A stretch of DNA of 64,000 nt from Flagellimonas lutimaris (GTDB lineage Bacteria; Bacteroidota; Bacteroidia; Flavobacteriales; Flavobacteriaceae), in the NCBI RefSeq assembly GCF_003581615.1, contig NZ_QXFH01000076.1, forward strand, positions 124,001 to 188,000. The letters are read 5' to 3'. The notes below the pieces were generated by a model. It had not been told where the DNA came from, did no database searches, and worked only from the letters and a program-made list of their open reading frames with translations. Below are positions 51,573 to 60,688 of the stretch, in pieces (position 1 is the stretch's first letter; each line of letters opens with the position of its first letter). The position numbers and the translations under genes were made by a program.

Positions 51573-52076
51573 CTACTCTAGGTGCAAATCGATTTTTTCA
51601 AATTTGGGCATATCATGTGCATCGAAAAAGTCATCTTGCAGTCTCAGCAAATAAGATTCCGTAATGATGTCCTCTTCCAAGTAATCCTCAAAATCGGGAT
51701 GTTTCTCAAGAATAAGCTTGTTGTCGATATTCAATTTCGAACGGATTACTTTGAAAAACTTTATTTCGCTATACTCGACCTTTTCATCCGCCTTTATAGT
51801 GGCTATTGCCACCTCAATCAATTTCAATTCATCCGATTGCGATAGTTTGTGGTCAATCAATTCACTGAAATAATCCTTCAAAAATCGTAGACCATCTTTG
51901 TTGATCTCCAACAGCAAAGATTCCAGCTCCTTATCCATATCCATATCACCGAAAATATTGGAATCATGGTGCAATTGTCGTATCAACCTTATTTCACGCT
52001 TATCGATGTCTCCATCGCAGGCCATACATGAAAATGCTGTTTTCAGCAGAAGTCTATTGAATTGTATTGTTTCCAT
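51573..52076 (-). CDS. TerB-like protein
   Basis: This 167-residue acidic helical protein has the TerB signature: LLLKTAFSCMACDGDIDKREIRLIRQL at 9-35 and a second helical pair with VAIATIKADEKVEYSEIKFFKVIRSKL at about 88-115. TerB-like domains bind metal or assemble stress complexes at the membrane. It is the last gene of the minus-strand Hsp70 operon, 2 bases after the kinase-AAA gene stop. Its acidic aspartates (CDGDID, KADEK) are kept. Confidence 0.8.
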   Translation of the reverse strand: METIQFNRLLLKTAFSCMACDGDIDKREIRLIRQLHHDSNIFGDMDMDKELESLLLEINKDGLRFLKDYFSELIDHKLSQSDELKLIEVAIATIKADEKVEYSEIKFFKVIRSKLNIDNKLILEKHPDFEDYLEEDIITESYLLRLQDDFFDAHDMPKFEKIDLHLE

Positions 52077-52078
52077 AC

Positions 52079-53848
52079 TTAATCTTTTTTAAATCCGATC
52101 CTAGGCCGGTCACTGTTGTTATCTTTAATTCCTTCCATTTTGGCCTTGATATCCAAATATGATTTCAATTCCCTTTCATTAATAGAGGGTTTATTGGCCT
52201 TAATTGTTTTTAGAAGTATCTCCTCAGAAATTCGTGCCGATGATTTCAGTGCAATTCTTGCAGCCTCATCACAAAGAAACTTGATGTCGCTTGAAACGTA
52301 TTTATCGGTGGCCTTGGCGATTTTCAAAAAATTGATTCCCACTTCCCTAGGCCGCTTTTCCAAATAGAGCTCGAACATCTTTTTACGTGCTTCAAGATCA
52401 GGTGGAGGTAAATAGATAACCCTGTCCAAACGACCCGATCTGAGTATGGCCGGATCTATCTTGAGGGGCCGGTTGGTCGCCGCAACAATAAATAAACCGT
52501 CTTCTCCACAATTGTTCATTTGTGCCAACATTTCGTTTACCACACTGGTATTCATGTGGGATATCCCCGAATCATCCCTGTTGGGCACAACTGCATCCAA
52601 CTCATCGATAAAAATGAGGCTTGGGGCATGCTGACGTGCCTCTTCAAAAAGATTTTTAATGTTTTCTTGGGAGGCGTTCACCCATTTACTTTGAATATCC
52701 GAAGGCTTGATCTGATAAAAGTCAAATCCAATTTCTTCTGCCATTCGTTCCGCAAAATAAGTTTTGCCACAGCCAGGAGGGCCGTACAAGAGCATTCCAT
52801 TTGGAATGGTTAGCCCATATGAGGCGTAACGTTCTTTTTGTGTCAGGGCATCGATGACGTCCAATTGCACCATGTCTTTCAATGGCTGCATTCCAGCAAT
52901 GGCGCCAAATCCTTTACCCTTCTTGGACATCTTTTTTTTGGTTTTTTTACCGTTTGTGGCATGAAGGGGTTCGACCAATAGTTCCCCATTCATGGCCTCA
53001 ATAAAGGCTGAAGCAGTCTTAAACCGATTTTCAGTATCTGAGTTCAAGGCTTTTCGAAGGATACTTTTGGTGGCCACATCCTTTACCCGAGTAAACCTCA
53101 ATGGTTTTCTACGCTCTTCAAGAACAATGTTCTCCAGCTTGACCTGATCTAATCCATATTTAGGAATATCTACAAACCATGGGGGAAGACCTTCCAACAA
53201 ATGATAATAGAGCGCGCCTATTGAAAACAGATCACTCTGTACAGAAAATACATTGTTAAAAGTTTCACTTGCCTGATAGAAAGGATTCAACCCTGTTTTC
53301 AAAAAATCCAGGTTGGATTGCTCAAGATACCTGGCATATCCAAAATCAATGATCTTTGTAATGGCCACCTTACTAGTCAAATCCAACATTACGTTCAAAT
53401 GGTTGATATCATTGTGGATGACCGGAGAAGAAAGGGAATGTAGATATCTTAAACCATTAAGCACACCTTTAATGATAGAATTGGCCTCGTACCAATTAAA
53501 GGTATGTTCCCGCTTAAGCTTATCCATCAAAGTTTCACCACTGATAAAATTTAGAACTACATATGCAAACTTTTGGCTATCCAACACTACTTCCCCATAA
53601 TCAAAGTACTCAACCAAATTGGGATGTTCGACCTGTTTAAGCACCTCGATTTCAACGATATTCCCCTGTTTGTCAAATTGTGTCCTATCCAATTGTGGAT
53701 AATGAAAAAGCTTTAAAAACCTACTATGTCCTTTTTGGTCCCTCACCCGGTATGATTCGGCATATCTCCCCTTTTTGATAAAAAAGGCAACCTCGTACAG
53801 ACCATCTACCATATGACCTTTGGACAATATGTGATTACCACCTCCCAT
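52079..53848 (-). CDS. Ser/Thr protein kinase fused to an AAA+ ATPase
   Basis: A 589-residue two-domain protein. Residues about 15-285 form an eukaryotic-like kinase with Lys46, catalytic Asp147 in HNDINHLN (HRD written HND) and DFG at 168-170; the kinase should be active. A basic linker (KKTKKKMSKK, about 300-310) leads to an AAA+ module of the CDC48/FtsH kind: Walker A GPPGCGKT at 356-363, Walker B IFIDE at 412-416, sensor Asn459 and the arginine finger in LRSGRLDR near 469-475. I know of no named system with this exact fusion beside Hsp70. It may remodel client proteins under kinase control. Confidence 0.88.
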   Translation of the reverse strand: MGGGNHILSKGHMVDGLYEVAFFIKKGRYAESYRVRDQKGHSRFLKLFHYPQLDRTQFDKQGNIVEIEVLKQVEHPNLVEYFDYGEVVLDSQKFAYVVLNFISGETLMDKLKREHTFNWYEANSIIKGVLNGLRYLHSLSSPVIHNDINHLNVMLDLTSKVAITKIIDFGYARYLEQSNLDFLKTGLNPFYQASETFNNVFSVQSDLFSIGALYYHLLEGLPPWFVDIPKYGLDQVKLENIVLEERRKPLRFTRVKDVATKSILRKALNSDTENRFKTASAFIEAMNGELLVEPLHATNGKKTKKKMSKKGKGFGAIAGMQPLKDMVQLDVIDALTQKERYASYGLTIPNGMLLYGPPGCGKTYFAERMAEEIGFDFYQIKPSDIQSKWVNASQENIKNLFEEARQHAPSLIFIDELDAVVPNRDDSGISHMNTSVVNEMLAQMNNCGEDGLFIVAATNRPLKIDPAILRSGRLDRVIYLPPPDLEARKKMFELYLEKRPREVGINFLKIAKATDKYVSSDIKFLCDEAARIALKSSARISEEILLKTIKANKPSINERELKSYLDIKAKMEGIKDNNSDRPRIGFKKD

Positions 53849-54547
53849 CTATAATGCTTCTTCCGGATTGCTCGGTTGGGTGCTGAAATTTCCATTTTCC
53901 TGCAAAATCAGCTGGTATTCCAATATATTATTGTTCAAAATCTGGGGACTATCCTTGCCAAAGCTTACATTGGTTATAAAACCACCTTTAATCTTTCCGC
54001 CCTTCATTTCTTTCTCAGGATTCCACCCTTTTCCATAATAGAAAAATGTTTGGTAGGTACCATTGGGAAAGGAAAAGGTATAACTGTCACCAGAATTAAT
54101 ATAGGCATGACGAAACACTTCGCCTCCTTTTTTTATTGTAACCAAAACATCTGAATTACTGGTCCTGACCTTTATTTGAGAACATCCATATTCATTACAA
54201 GAGGAATTCATTCCGTAGTATTTGGAATAAGGAGTGGCCCCAGTCCGAAGGGAGTTTCCAATGTACTTTTCATATTGGGCCCGTTCTGCCCGCTCTTTTT
54301 TAAGCAAGGCCTCTCGAGCAATGCGCTTTTCCCTTTCTATCCTTTCAAGCTCCATTCGCTCTTGTTCCAGCCTGAGGTTTCGTTCAGCTTCTTCCATTTT
54401 TCGCTGTTCCTCCAATTCAATCCTTTGCTGTTCTTCTCTTGCCAATCGTTGCTTTCTTTCGGCTTCGCTCTCACATGCTGAAAGTAACATTGTGATGGTT
54501 AAAAACATGAATATGATTTTGCTGTTCGTTCTCATAAGATCAGTCAA
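53849..54547 (-). CDS. Coiled-coil lipoprotein in the Hsp70 operon
   Basis: This 232-residue protein has a lipoprotein signal ending in LLSAC (Cys at about 25; the alternative ATG at 54535 gives the same lipobox). Residues about 28-100 form a long highly charged coiled coil rich in Glu-Arg repeats (EEQQRIELEEQRKMEEAERN), followed by a beta domain (about 120-215; VLVTIKKGGEVFRHAYINSGDSYTFSFPNGTY). It lies 2 bases after the hsp70-type gene stop and abuts the kinase-AAA gene. It probably sits in the periplasm, anchored to a membrane. Confidence 0.78.
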   Translation of the reverse strand: MTDLMRTNSKIIFMFLTITMLLSACESEAERKQRLAREEQQRIELEEQRKMEEAERNLRLEQERMELERIEREKRIAREALLKKERAERAQYEKYIGNSLRTGATPYSKYYGMNSSCNEYGCSQIKVRTSNSDVLVTIKKGGEVFRHAYINSGDSYTFSFPNGTYQTFFYYGKGWNPEKEMKGGKIKGGFITNVSFGKDSPQILNNNILEYQLILQENGNFSTQPSNPEEAL

Positions 54548-54549
54548 TT

Positions 54550-57075
54550 TTATCCTACCAATACACTATCGTCTCCGCTTGGTCTTTCTTCAATTGGCAA
54601 TAAATCGAACAAAGCAATGATTACCGGTCTCAATCCTTCTACACTTGGATTTTCGCCCACTATTTGCAACCCTTTGTTGATCAAGCTTCTCGCTGTATTT
54701 CTATCGGCCCAATGAAATGTATTGAAATCCCTGTCAAACAACTGCACCATTCCAATCAATTGATATATCATTGTCATTTGAAAAAAGAAGTCTCCTATTT
54801 CCTCCAAAAGAACACTTCCCAGTTTCACATCTTTAGTTCGAATAACCTCATCTAACTGTGAACGGAATTGATCGACCACCTTTATAGTCTTACTATTTCC
54901 CAGTTCTTTATTGGCATCTTCCAATCTGTAAAATTCTTCTTTGAGCGACTCTTCCAATTTTGGCCATTCGTTCATATCATTGATTTCATCAATAGTTTTC
55001 AATGACTTTCTCAAATTGGTCAACACTTCCTGTTTTCCATCCACGTCGTTTTTGTTATTCCTGAATGATTTTTCAATCTGCTCCAGGTCCGTTTCAACCT
55101 TTTGCAACTTGCCATTGTGAAAATTCCCATCCACTTTTAATTCAACAATACTCCCTTTTGCCTTTCTGATCTCGTTTTCCAGCCATGGGGTTTCAATTGA
55201 GGCCTTGGTGGTGTCCACACCAATCTCGGTGGAATAATCCAAATATGGGAAATAGGCTATGACCGTAATCTTTTCCGACCTGTCAATATTCACTGTGAGG
55301 TCCACATCACTGCTTTCGGGCAACAAGGATGGTAGGTCCGCTCCACTTATTTTTATATCTGTAATATGCTCATTATAGATTGCCCTTGTCCCCTCTGCTG
55401 CATGTTCTCCCTCATATAAAGGAATCTTAATAAAATCAGATTCCATACCGGGTCTTATCTGTTTTTGGGTCTTCAAACCATTTTTGGTTCCAACAGCTGG
55501 AATGGTCTGATTTTTTTCCAAGCCCTTCAGGGTCCTGAAGCGAACTTTACCAGTGGCTTTATCTTTTAACTCCACCCCAATATTATAGGGCAATGTGGCA
55601 CTACCTATTTTAGAACCTTGGATAATACTGAAACTTGAAGGCTCACTTTCCAGAATGTTTCCCTGTTTGTCATATAAAACAACTTCGAACACATTGGTTT
55701 TTCCTTCATTAAGTTGGATTTCCACAACCTCACCGATGGTATTGATCTCCACCTTACCACTGGACCAAGCTTTATCCCCTCGCGTGATCTCAGCAAAAAC
55801 CTTTTCAGGTATTTCCCCTTCCGTTTTATCCTTTAGGATCTTAATAGGTATGAACTCTTCGGTTTCCACTGTAGATCCTGCATTGGAAATTTCCAATTGT
55901 ATTTTCGTTTTATCACGTGTTTGCTCCCTTACTTCTTCTGAAACATCAATGGTTGAGGCATACAGGGCAGCGCCCTTGGAAACAACCGTCATAGGGTCTG
56001 CACTGGTGTCGGGCACGCAGATCTGTTCTTCCAACATCCTTCTTAAAACTGGTGAATATGTAGGGCCTCCAACAAGAATCAGCGAATCCAGGGATGAACC
56101 CATCAAATTATTGCGTTTCAATAGTTCAAGACTAACATCAATGGCCTTTTGAAAAACTGGCGATACTGCTTTTTCCATATCCGATTGTGTGACCGTGATA
56201 TCCAATTCAAATTCCTCCCCCTCATCATCCTCCCCTGGGATATCGCCTAAATCTGATAGAATATTATGGGTATCGTTAAATGAAAGTTTGATTTTGGCCT
56301 CTTCAGCATAATATTTCATTGAATTCCTCAAAGATTGTTTTTTGATATCATCCTTAAGAATTGAATCGATAGAATAATTATCGCTGAGATATGGCAAGAT
56401 AATTTCATCAACGATAGCAAAGTCCAAGTTTTTACCTCCTAGATAATTATCACCTTCGGTGTCCACCACCTTCATGATACCCTCTTCAACCTTTAACAAG
56501 GCCGCATCAAATGTGCCCCCTCCAAAGTCAAAAACCAGCCAAAAACCATCTTTTTTATTAGAATCCAAACCATAGGACATGGATGCCGCAACAGGCTCTT
56601 GCAACAACTCAATATGATTGAACCCTGCTAACTTGGCCGCCTCCCTCGTGGACTCTTTTTGATTGTTCTTAAATGCAGCAGGAACTGTAATGACGATGGA
56701 GTTTATATTTTCATCTTTAACGAAGGATTTCAGAGTCTTCAATACTTCGGCAGATAATTGTTCACTTGACAGTTCCTCTCCTAAATTGGAACTGTTATAT
56801 TTCATGTCGGTCCCCATGGTTCGTTTGAACTCTATGAAAGCATTATCCTTGCCCGAATCCCAGTTTTTCATGGCATTCAGTTTCTGTCTTTTCAAGGCAT
56901 TGTATGCACTGTCACCTACCTGTATTGCTCTTTTCTTATTTATATAAACACAGGAGGGCATGGTATCCTTTAAAGTATCCGTCTTTTTAATAGTCGGTTC
57001 TCCATGCTCAATTCTGGAAATAGCGGAATTGGTTGTTCCTAAATCAATACCGTAATCAATTTTTATTCTTGTCAT
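54550..57075 (-). CDS. Large Hsp70-family protein
   Basis: This 841-residue cytoplasmic chaperone has the Hsp70 ATPase: GIDLGTTNSAISR at 9-21, LQEPVAAS near 158-165, FDFGGGTFDAALL at 182-194, and LILVGGPTYSPVLRRML in the adenosine site near 325-341. A substrate-binding-like beta domain follows to about 560, and the last 200 residues are helical with no DnaK EEVD-like end. The length and domain differ from housekeeping DnaK (about 640). It is the third gene of the six-gene operon. Confidence 0.9.
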   Translation of the reverse strand: MTRIKIDYGIDLGTTNSAISRIEHGEPTIKKTDTLKDTMPSCVYINKKRAIQVGDSAYNALKRQKLNAMKNWDSGKDNAFIEFKRTMGTDMKYNSSNLGEELSSEQLSAEVLKTLKSFVKDENINSIVITVPAAFKNNQKESTREAAKLAGFNHIELLQEPVAASMSYGLDSNKKDGFWLVFDFGGGTFDAALLKVEEGIMKVVDTEGDNYLGGKNLDFAIVDEIILPYLSDNYSIDSILKDDIKKQSLRNSMKYYAEEAKIKLSFNDTHNILSDLGDIPGEDDEGEEFELDITVTQSDMEKAVSPVFQKAIDVSLELLKRNNLMGSSLDSLILVGGPTYSPVLRRMLEEQICVPDTSADPMTVVSKGAALYASTIDVSEEVREQTRDKTKIQLEISNAGSTVETEEFIPIKILKDKTEGEIPEKVFAEITRGDKAWSSGKVEINTIGEVVEIQLNEGKTNVFEVVLYDKQGNILESEPSSFSIIQGSKIGSATLPYNIGVELKDKATGKVRFRTLKGLEKNQTIPAVGTKNGLKTQKQIRPGMESDFIKIPLYEGEHAAEGTRAIYNEHITDIKISGADLPSLLPESSDVDLTVNIDRSEKITVIAYFPYLDYSTEIGVDTTKASIETPWLENEIRKAKGSIVELKVDGNFHNGKLQKVETDLEQIEKSFRNNKNDVDGKQEVLTNLRKSLKTIDEINDMNEWPKLEESLKEEFYRLEDANKELGNSKTIKVVDQFRSQLDEVIRTKDVKLGSVLLEEIGDFFFQMTMIYQLIGMVQLFDRDFNTFHWADRNTARSLINKGLQIVGENPSVEGLRPVIIALFDLLPIEERPSGDDSVLVG

Positions 57076-57089
57076 TGAAAAAATATTTT

Positions 57090-58028
57090 TTATCCTTCTG
57101 TAACCTCTACTTGTGCTGTTTGAATCATTTTTCCTTGATAGTTGACCTGTGGTTTTATTACTCTTGTTATCAGTCTTTGATCCTTTTCATAATCTTCATT
57201 TTGAATAAAATTTACAGTAGCTTTCATTCCCTCATTATACTCCTTGCCGAGCATATCCACCAATTCATATCCATTGGAGGCAAAATTGTCCTGAATACGT
57301 TTTACGGAAGAGTTTAACTGTTTTAAACCCTTTGTCCCTTGATCCATACGACTCAAATTCTTTTGAATTCGAATAATTTCATCAGCTATTTTTAAAGCTA
57401 GGGAATGATTTACTTTATCCTTAGTTTCAACTGCTTGGAATGTTTTCGACTCTTGTTGAAGTTTCAATTGTGATTCCAAAACCTCAACCAACTTATTGTC
57501 CAGTTTTACACCTTCTTCCTCCAGTGAAGCCTTTGTATTCCTTATCTGCGTTTCAACATCTGTTTTATTTGACATTATTCGCTTGCCCAAAAGCCAGTAA
57601 ATAAGCACTCCCAATAATAACATTGCCAATATGGCGATGACCCAATAAAGTTGTTGTCTGTCCAAAGTATGGTCCAAATCCGTTATTTGTGATTCCGCAT
57701 TTTGTCCCGTCATTTGAATTTTTGAGTCGAGTTCGTTCGTATTTGCAACCACTAATTCTTTGTTGGCCTCAACAAGTAGGTTCAAACTATCAAGGGATAT
57801 TCGTAAGTTTTTATCCTCCCTTTCAAGTCCCGCTATCGTTTCAGCTTGTCGACCAAGAGTGTAATTTTGATACTTTAGTTTCTTTGTTAAGGATTCAATT
57901 TCAAGTTGATGCATATTTATACTGTCCCGGATGGAGGATGGCACTTTTATGAAAACGGAATCTTGTTGTCTTTGCGCAAAGACACTAGTAGTACAAAAAA
58001 GTATGAGAATTAATGTTATATGTTTCAT
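57090..58028 (-). CDS. Membrane-anchored coiled-coil protein with a GrpE-like C-terminal domain
   Basis: This 312-residue protein has a signal peptide (1-19, VFAQ), an exported coiled coil (about 35-120), one membrane helix (127-148), a second coiled coil in the cytoplasm (about 155-240) and a C-terminal beta domain (about 253-310; YELVDMLGKEYNEGMKATVNF, RLITRVIKPQVNYQGKMIQTAQVEV). That last pattern is like the GrpE nucleotide-exchange wing (Y.V.D..G..Y..GM...VI.P.V.Y.G..I..A.V.V). Placed beside Hsp70, it may be a membrane-tethered nucleotide exchange factor. This is a sequence-pattern inference and needs a structure comparison. Confidence 0.6.
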   Translation of the reverse strand: MKHITLILILFCTTSVFAQRQQDSVFIKVPSSIRDSINMHQLEIESLTKKLKYQNYTLGRQAETIAGLEREDKNLRISLDSLNLLVEANKELVVANTNELDSKIQMTGQNAESQITDLDHTLDRQQLYWVIAILAMLLLGVLIYWLLGKRIMSNKTDVETQIRNTKASLEEEGVKLDNKLVEVLESQLKLQQESKTFQAVETKDKVNHSLALKIADEIIRIQKNLSRMDQGTKGLKQLNSSVKRIQDNFASNGYELVDMLGKEYNEGMKATVNFIQNEDYEKDQRLITRVIKPQVNYQGKMIQTAQVEVTEG

Positions 58029-58041
58029 GTCAAGGGGTTCT

Positions 58042-59568
58042 TTAGGAACAAGTATTTGCCAGTATTATTAGTAATATGATTCCACCTACGATATAGACCC
58101 ATGGAGCACACCCATCATCTGAGGAGCTGGATGTTCCTGGACTAGGTGAGCGGTAATTGGATTGTCCGTTGATAGATCGCAACTGACTTTCAATACTTAA
58201 AATAGTGGCCTTATTATCTGAATATCTGCGCCTTGTGGGCCCATCCATATCAAGCGTGCCCAGTCCTCGGACCACTACTATTGCAGAGGAAACTATATTG
58301 GGTAATCGCATCAGTTTGGCTCTATCGTACTCAAGACCACTTTGGGCTTCGTTGACAATATCTATTATCATGCCCAATGCATTGTTGACAACGGCCCCAC
58401 TGACATTTAAATAAAGTTGATCTTGAGGACCAAGAATATTTTTGATACGGTCCAATTTAGGTTTGCAATCAAGCATCAATTTTTTTGCGTTGGCTATCGT
58501 ATCCGCCAAATTTTGAAAGACCTTTAATCTTTCTGTTATAAAATTTAGATCATCCTTGATGGGTGCTGTTTTGCTCCACTCCTGTATTCCTTCGATGTTT
58601 TCCACCAACCTATCGCATGTTTGGTCTCCAACGGCAATGGACTGTGCATACCTCAATAATTCCAATCCCTTTTCACTGGGGTCACTCAAATCCTTGTTAG
58701 CCTTGAAGTAATCAATACCACACTGAGCGATTTCATTGGCCATGTTGTCGGCTAGCATTTTATACTTTAAATCATTTGTACCCAGCATTGATTTTAAAGC
58801 ATTGATGTCATTAAGGTTTCCGGTATAAAGAGTTAAACCATGTTGATAGGCTATAGACCTGTTATCACGCCTTTTGATCTTGGTAGTTTCAATTGCGGTT
58901 TCGATTATATGAATCGGCCCTTCGGTCAACTTACTTGTCAGGTATTTTCTTACGAAACTGTTGCAACCATTGAACAATTGATTTATTTCATGGTCGGAAT
59001 AAAGCGGCAACAATTCATCCAACAATTCATCCACAAAGATTTCTACTTGTTTTTGACTATCGATGGAATACGTCTTATCAGCAACTTCATGGACAAAATT
59101 TTCGAAATAATCGGATTCAATTAGCTTTAGTTTTGCTTCTATACCTTTCTTAATATCTATTTTGAAACTGCTCATTAAATGGCAGGTACCAACATTGTTA
59201 AATGCCGAGTAATTTTTAACATTTATTTCCTTTCCGTCGGTTACCTTCTTCCATATTTCTTGTGCTTTATATTCATCGCCATCCTTTAAATATTCTAGTG
59301 CAGTCTGATCAAGAGGGTTTGCGTTCAGGAACCAGAACAATGCATGTTTTACTTTATCGGAGTTTTGTTCAACTTTGGCAAAAGCACGTTCGATAATTTC
59401 TTCATTCCTGTTAACATCATCAAGGAATTTAAAATCATATTCCGTTTGAACTTCTTTTCCAACACGCGAATATGCTTTTATTTTTGTCTTTTGTTTTTGG
59501 ATTTCTCTTTCGGAGGCATTGGAAAGGATTCCAGCAATACGGTAAGGGTTACTAATTATTAAATCCAT
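58042..59568 (-). CDS. Tail-anchored protein with a J-domain-like N terminus
   Basis: This 508-residue protein begins NPYRIAGILSNASEREIQKQKTKIKAY, resembling the NP(Y/F)R.LG...A(S/T)..EI opening of J-like N domains, but the HPD tripeptide is missing. A large helical middle (about 100-470) follows, a serine-rich linker (SPSPGTSSSSDDG near 475-487) and one C-terminal membrane helix (about 488-506). It is the first gene of the operon, 13 bases before the GrpE-like gene. It likely recruits the Hsp70 to the inner membrane. Confidence 0.65.
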   Translation of the reverse strand: MDLIISNPYRIAGILSNASEREIQKQKTKIKAYSRVGKEVQTEYDFKFLDDVNRNEEIIERAFAKVEQNSDKVKHALFWFLNANPLDQTALEYLKDGDEYKAQEIWKKVTDGKEINVKNYSAFNNVGTCHLMSSFKIDIKKGIEAKLKLIESDYFENFVHEVADKTYSIDSQKQVEIFVDELLDELLPLYSDHEINQLFNGCNSFVRKYLTSKLTEGPIHIIETAIETTKIKRRDNRSIAYQHGLTLYTGNLNDINALKSMLGTNDLKYKMLADNMANEIAQCGIDYFKANKDLSDPSEKGLELLRYAQSIAVGDQTCDRLVENIEGIQEWSKTAPIKDDLNFITERLKVFQNLADTIANAKKLMLDCKPKLDRIKNILGPQDQLYLNVSGAVVNNALGMIIDIVNEAQSGLEYDRAKLMRLPNIVSSAIVVVRGLGTLDMDGPTRRRYSDNKATILSIESQLRSINGQSNYRSPSPGTSSSSDDGCAPWVYIVGGIILLIILANTCS

Positions 59569-59653
59569 GTTCTTTTATTGTTGCCGTGAGGCATGTATTT
59601 CCTGCCACCACCACATACCCATATACTTGGGGTCTGTAATTCATTGACTCAAA

Positions 59654-59703
59654 CAAACCTAACCCTATAAACGAACAATCCCTTACAGAAATCTGTAAGG
59701 GAT
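59654..59703 (-). promoter_or_regulatory. Regulated promoter of the Hsp70 operon (perfect palindrome)
   Basis: CCCTTACAGA (59680-59689) and TCTGTAAGGG (59692-59701), within 12-bp perfect arms, form a palindrome centred at 59690.5 with TTAC-N8-GTAA core. On the minus strand the -7 box TAGGTTTG (59654-59661) starts 29.5 bp from its centre, which places the centre near -41, the usual position for a class-II activator. No good -33 box is present, so activation is likely needed. Confidence 0.7.
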
Positions 59704-59785
59704 GATTTATTTGCCCTATAAATAGTCATAGTGTCTTATGACCAATTCCTGGGGCTATAATGGATAGTGGTATTAAATAATTCAG

Positions 59786-60589
59786 TTAATTCTCTTCATA
59801 AAAGAAGTCATGGAGTTCTATTAAACTACCTCGTTTGATTTGCACAAGATCTTGGGTTTTCTTCAAAAAAATACCAAGAGATCTTTCATTGTACACAAAC
59901 TTCATTTGATCGGAATAATCTGTAACAACATACATATCCCCAGACATTTTATAAAACGGAATGATGTTTTTTCCTTTCACCTTAACTCCTCTATTTACAA
60001 TCTTGCCATTAACAATATCCTTTTCGATATTGGAGTCTTTTCCAGACGCTATTTTGACATATGAAACCATCATCTTTGTCCACTCAGCTTTATTCAGCAT
60101 AAACCAGTTTACCTTATTAAAATCAATGCCGTACTCATTGATCCATCCATGACTTGTGAATCCTAAAAGCACAAACTTTTCGCCATTTAAAACTGGGTCG
60201 TCTTGCGGTTCAAATTCTTGAATCTTAAAAGTGATCACCGATGCGGAAGACATATCCTTTAATTTTTTACCATCGAAGTCGACTGTCTTCAAAGAGAAGC
60301 TTGTCAACTGAGGATTATTGGATAATACCCATTGTGTTGCTGTCAACTCCGCTCTTTCCTTCATCTGTTCAACAGCTGCTATTCCAGTCCCAATAAGAGC
60401 CAATGCCCCAACAGCACCTGCTATTGCAGCTCCATCATTCTGAGCCTCGGTATGTTTTGGCACCATAATGCACAGCAACAATGCAATTAGGGAAACAACT
60501 TTGAACCTGTGGACCGACTCGGCACATGAGGTTATGGAAAATTTAAATGGAGTATAGGAGTTTCCTGAACTTGTACTTGTGAATTGCAT
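59786..60589 (-). CDS. Secreted protein of unknown function, co-regulated with the Hsp70 operon
   Basis: This 267-residue protein has a long basic N-region and one hydrophobic signal segment (about 31-50, LIALLLCIMVP-KHTEAQ), then a glycine/alanine-rich stretch (AIAGAVGALALIGTGIAAVEQ, about 54-75) that could cross a membrane, and a beta-rich C terminus (about 80-267). It is separated from the J-like gene by the shared-type promoter region and has its own TTAC-N8-GCAA promoter. I recognise no family. Confidence 0.7.
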   Translation of the reverse strand: MQFTSTSSGNSYTPFKFSITSCAESVHRFKVVSLIALLLCIMVPKHTEAQNDGAAIAGAVGALALIGTGIAAVEQMKERAELTATQWVLSNNPQLTSFSLKTVDFDGKKLKDMSSASVITFKIQEFEPQDDPVLNGEKFVLLGFTSHGWINEYGIDFNKVNWFMLNKAEWTKMMVSYVKIASGKDSNIEKDIVNGKIVNRGVKVKGKNIIPFYKMSGDMYVVTDYSDQMKFVYNERSLGIFLKKTQDLVQIKRGSLIELHDFFYEEN

Positions 60590-60610
60590 TTTGACTAATT
60601 TGGTTCAGCA

Positions 60611-60658
60611 CAATAATACGAGATTCACTCAATGTTAGTTTACAGATTTCTGCAAGGA
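60611..60658 (-). promoter_or_regulatory. Regulated promoter of the 59786-60589 gene
   Basis: TTACAGA (60640-60646), two bases, TCTGCAA (60649-60655) is a near-palindrome centred at 60647.5, close in sequence to the site at 59678-59703. The -7-like box TATTATTG (60611-60618 on the minus strand, one mismatch) lies exactly 29.5 bp from the centre, as in the other two promoters. Confidence 0.6.
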
Positions 60659-60688
60659 CAGGTCATTTTTCTCAATTCATAATCTACA

